Of a DNA stretch of 7,206 bases, positions 6,184 to 7,206 are shown in pieces. The notes under the pieces were generated by a model. That model was not told the DNA's origin. It saw only the letters and a program-made list of their open reading frames with translations, and ran no database searches. Each line of letters opens with the position of its first letter. Positions within the stretch are counted from its first letter, which is position 1. Source of the stretch: Chitinophagaceae bacterium. Its GTDB lineage: Bacteria > Bacteroidota > Bacteroidia > Chitinophagales > Chitinophagaceae. The stretch spans positions 1 through 7,206 of the forward strand of contig JANXWM010000635.1 in NCBI GenBank assembly GCA_025351145.1. Direction: 5' to 3'. A program made the translations under genes and the position numbers.

Positions 6184-6201
6184 TTGGCTGTATTGGCTGT
6201 T
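6184..6201 (+). repeat. 9-bp tandem direct repeat
   Basis: TTGGCTGTA (6184-6192) is followed at once by TTGGCTGTT (6193-6201). The second unit leads into dispersed repeat copy B. It could be a small duplication at the element's edge or a pair of protein binding sites. Confidence 0.45.
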
Positions 6202-6292
6202 AAAAGCTCAGTTATATGCTACAGTACAAGTGTGCGACGCAAGGTACGATGCCATAAAAATCTGCTGCCGGGCTCAAAAAAAATCTACTGCA
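6194..6292 (+). repeat. Dispersed intergenic repeat, copy B
   Basis: The core TACAAGTGTGCGACGCAAG is at 6225-6243, one base different from copy A. Upstream, TGGCTGTTAA-AGCTCAG and CTACAG correspond to copies A and C with a one-base gap. Downstream, after the same 28-base spacing as copy A, comes GCTCAAAAAAAATCTACTGC (6272-6291), 14 of 20 identical to A. It ends about 64 bases before the DUF2383 gene start. Apart from the tandem repeat, the inverted repeat and the minus-strand promoter candidate, the gap 5991-6355 shows nothing else clear. Confidence 0.75.
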
Positions 6293-6355
6293 AAATTTGA
6301 GTTTAACAAATTCTGGCATTAAATTTTTATACGGTTCTGCCTAAATATGTTAATC

Positions 6356-6808
6356 ATGAAAACATCAAAGGAAGTAGTTGAAATTCTGAATGACCTTGTG
6401 CAGATCAATAACGATCGCATTACAGGTTACAAACGTGCTTTAGGTGAATTAAAAGAAGAAGACTCTGATCTGAGACCGTTATTTACAGATTACATAGACC
6501 AGAGCCAGCGTTTTAAAAATGAACTGGGGAATGAAGTTCAGGTATTGGGTGGCGATATTGAAAGCGGCACCACCGGCAGCGGAAAAATATACCGTGCGTG
6601 GATGGATGTAAAAGCCATTTTTACTGGTCACGACAGGCATAGTGTATTATCTAACTGCGAAGGCGGAGAAGATGCTGCCCAGCGGGCTTATTCCTCAGCA
6701 ATTAACGAAGACCTGCCAGCCTATATCAGTGAAATGATGATTGAACAGCAGCAATCATTAAAGGAATCTCATGATGAGATTAAATCTTTCCGCGATCAAT
6801 ACGCTTAA
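6356..6808 (+). CDS. PA2169-type four-helix-bundle protein (DUF2383)
   Basis: This is a 150-residue soluble, all-helical protein of the DUF2383/PA2169 family, a ferritin-like four-helix bundle found in many bacteria. It is often linked to stress, but the biochemical role is undefined. The family's opening is clear: KEVVEILNDLVQINNDRITGY, then a second helix with DLRPLFTDYIDQSQRFKNEL. The conserved turn VQVLGGDIESGTTGSGKIYRAWMDVKAIFTGHD leads into a third helix (HSVLSNCEGGEDAAQRAY) and a fourth (YISEMMIEQQQSLKESHDEIKSF). Length matches the family. The start is placed at the ATG at 6356 because the product begins MKTSKEV, as is usual; an in-frame ATG at 6347 would add only MLI and cannot be excluded. 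No signal peptide, so it is cytoplasmic. It is a single-gene unit with its own strong terminator. Confidence 0.92.
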   Translation: MKTSKEVVEILNDLVQINNDRITGYKRALGELKEEDSDLRPLFTDYIDQSQRFKNELGNEVQVLGGDIESGTTGSGKIYRAWMDVKAIFTGHDRHSVLSNCEGGEDAAQRAYSSAINEDLPAYISEMMIEQQQSLKESHDEIKSFRDQYA

Positions 6809-6829
6809 TCAGTAATTCAATCATTAAAT

Positions 6830-6865
6830 AAAAAAGGCCAGATGTTGCAACATTTGGCCTTTTTT
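6830..6865. terminator. Strong bidirectional terminator between convergent genes
   Basis: A 17-bp stem, 6831-6847 paired with 6848-6864, has one G-T wobble and a GC-rich middle (GGCCA/TGGCC). It is closed by the self-complementary GTTGCAAC and flanked by A-runs on the left and T-runs on the right. It lies 22 bases after the DUF2383 stop and 86 bases beyond the end of the minus-strand HAD gene, so it probably serves both. Confidence 0.9.
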
Positions 6866-6950
6866 ATGCCATAAATTTAAGCGTAAAAAATTTCCAAAAG
6901 ATGCAAAAAATGTAGAAAAAAATTCCCCTGCTTAATTACGGCAGTAAGCT

Positions 6951-7206
6951 TTATTTAAATCCAAATTTTTCCAGTTTCTTTTGGGTTTCGTTATAGTCAA
7001 TATGCCTTATTCCATGCAGGCCAAGCCCCTGTGCTACCTGAACAAACATAGACCGGTCTTCAATGTACACAACCTGCTCTGGTTTCACCTGCGCAGTATC
7101 GAGCGCAATGCGAAAAATATCTGCATCGGGCTTTCTAAAATGCACAAAACTGGAGACAATAAAAAAGTCGGCAAAGTCATATAGTTTGTACTGCCTTATG
7201 CGGTAC
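6951..7206 (-). CDS. HAD-family hydrolase, C-terminal part (5' end outside window)
   Basis: The minus-strand frame is open from the window edge and gives 84 residues down to the TAA at 6951-6953. It is the C-terminal part of a haloacid-dehalogenase superfamily phosphatase/hydrolase of the HAD-IA type. Visible landmarks are FFIVSSFVHFRKPDADIF, where Ser and the Lys of the KPD segment represent motifs II-III, and PEQVVYIEDRSMFVQVAQGLG, which is motif IV with Glu-Asp in the metal-binding position. The ending GLHGIRHIDYNETQKKLEKFG is the usual C-terminal strand and helix. The catalytic nucleophile (DxD) and the cap lie outside the window, so the substrate cannot be guessed. A GTG inside this frame (7143-7145) could be mistaken for a start, but homology clearly continues upstream of it to the window edge. 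Confidence 0.85.
   Translation of the reverse strand, partial: YRIRQYKLYDFADFFIVSSFVHFRKPDADIFRIALDTAQVKPEQVVYIEDRSMFVQVAQGLGLHGIRHIDYNETQKKLEKFGFK

Noticed and set aside
6929..6949. Possible hairpin GCTTA...TAAGC just after the HAD gene on the minus strand
   Set aside because: Stem of only 4-5 bp with a long loop; the strong hairpin at 6830-6865 is a better terminator for this gene.
6981..7184. Plus-strand ORF over the HAD hydrolase end
   Set aside because: The minus-strand frame has clear HAD motifs, so the plus frame is a shadow.

Overview
The window looks like ordinary chromosomal DNA of a Bacteroidota species. The evidence is AT-rich coding sequence, no clear Shine-Dalgarno sequences, lipoproteins with short Leu-x-(Ala/Ser)-Cys lipoboxes, PepSY-like (BLIP-fold) periplasmic proteins, an ECF sigma factor coupled to a membrane beta-barrel protein, and promoter candidates of the TTTG-N19-TAnnTTTG type. 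The overall flavour suggests Chitinophagaceae or a near relative, but that is inferred from protein style and not from a marker gene. No rRNA, tRNA, CRISPR array, transposase or phage gene was seen.

Layout. Bases 1-175 hold the 3' end of an ECF sigma factor. Its stop overlaps the start of a 478-residue protein (172-1608) with a short cytoplasmic N-terminus, one membrane helix, a long low-complexity linker and a C-terminal outer-membrane beta-barrel. This is the architecture of the dual-membrane-spanning anti-sigma factors known from Bacteroides. A small lipoprotein with half of a PepSY-like domain follows (1672-2037). Next come a full PepSY-like lipoprotein (2203-2616) and a GT39/ArnT-like integral membrane glycosyltransferase (2703-4256) with its own candidate promoter. 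The last gene of this run is a MetA/phenol-degradation-type outer membrane beta-barrel (4345-5175), closed by a terminator. A 377-base non-coding stretch (5176-5552) contains that terminator, one copy of a dispersed repeat and a perfectly palindromic terminator. It is followed on the minus strand by a third PepSY-like protein (5553-5990). A divergent 365-base regulatory region (5991-6355) carries another repeat copy, a 9-bp tandem repeat and an inverted repeat. It precedes a PA2169/DUF2383 four-helix-bundle stress protein (6356-6808), a strong bidirectional terminator, and the 3' end of a minus-strand HAD-family hydrolase running off the window edge.

How the parts may work together. The sigma factor, the trans-envelope anti-sigma candidate and perhaps the small lipoprotein form a cell-surface signalling unit. 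The other genes (periplasmic PepSY-like proteins, envelope glycosyltransferase, outer membrane barrel, DUF2383 protein) are envelope or stress related, but nothing in the sequence proves that they belong to the sigma factor's regulon.

The most unusual signals are the sigma/trans-envelope anti-sigma pair and a roughly 100-base intergenic repeat family. The repeat has a near-invariant 19-base core in three places, two of them directly upstream of genes, plus a possible fourth, degenerate copy.
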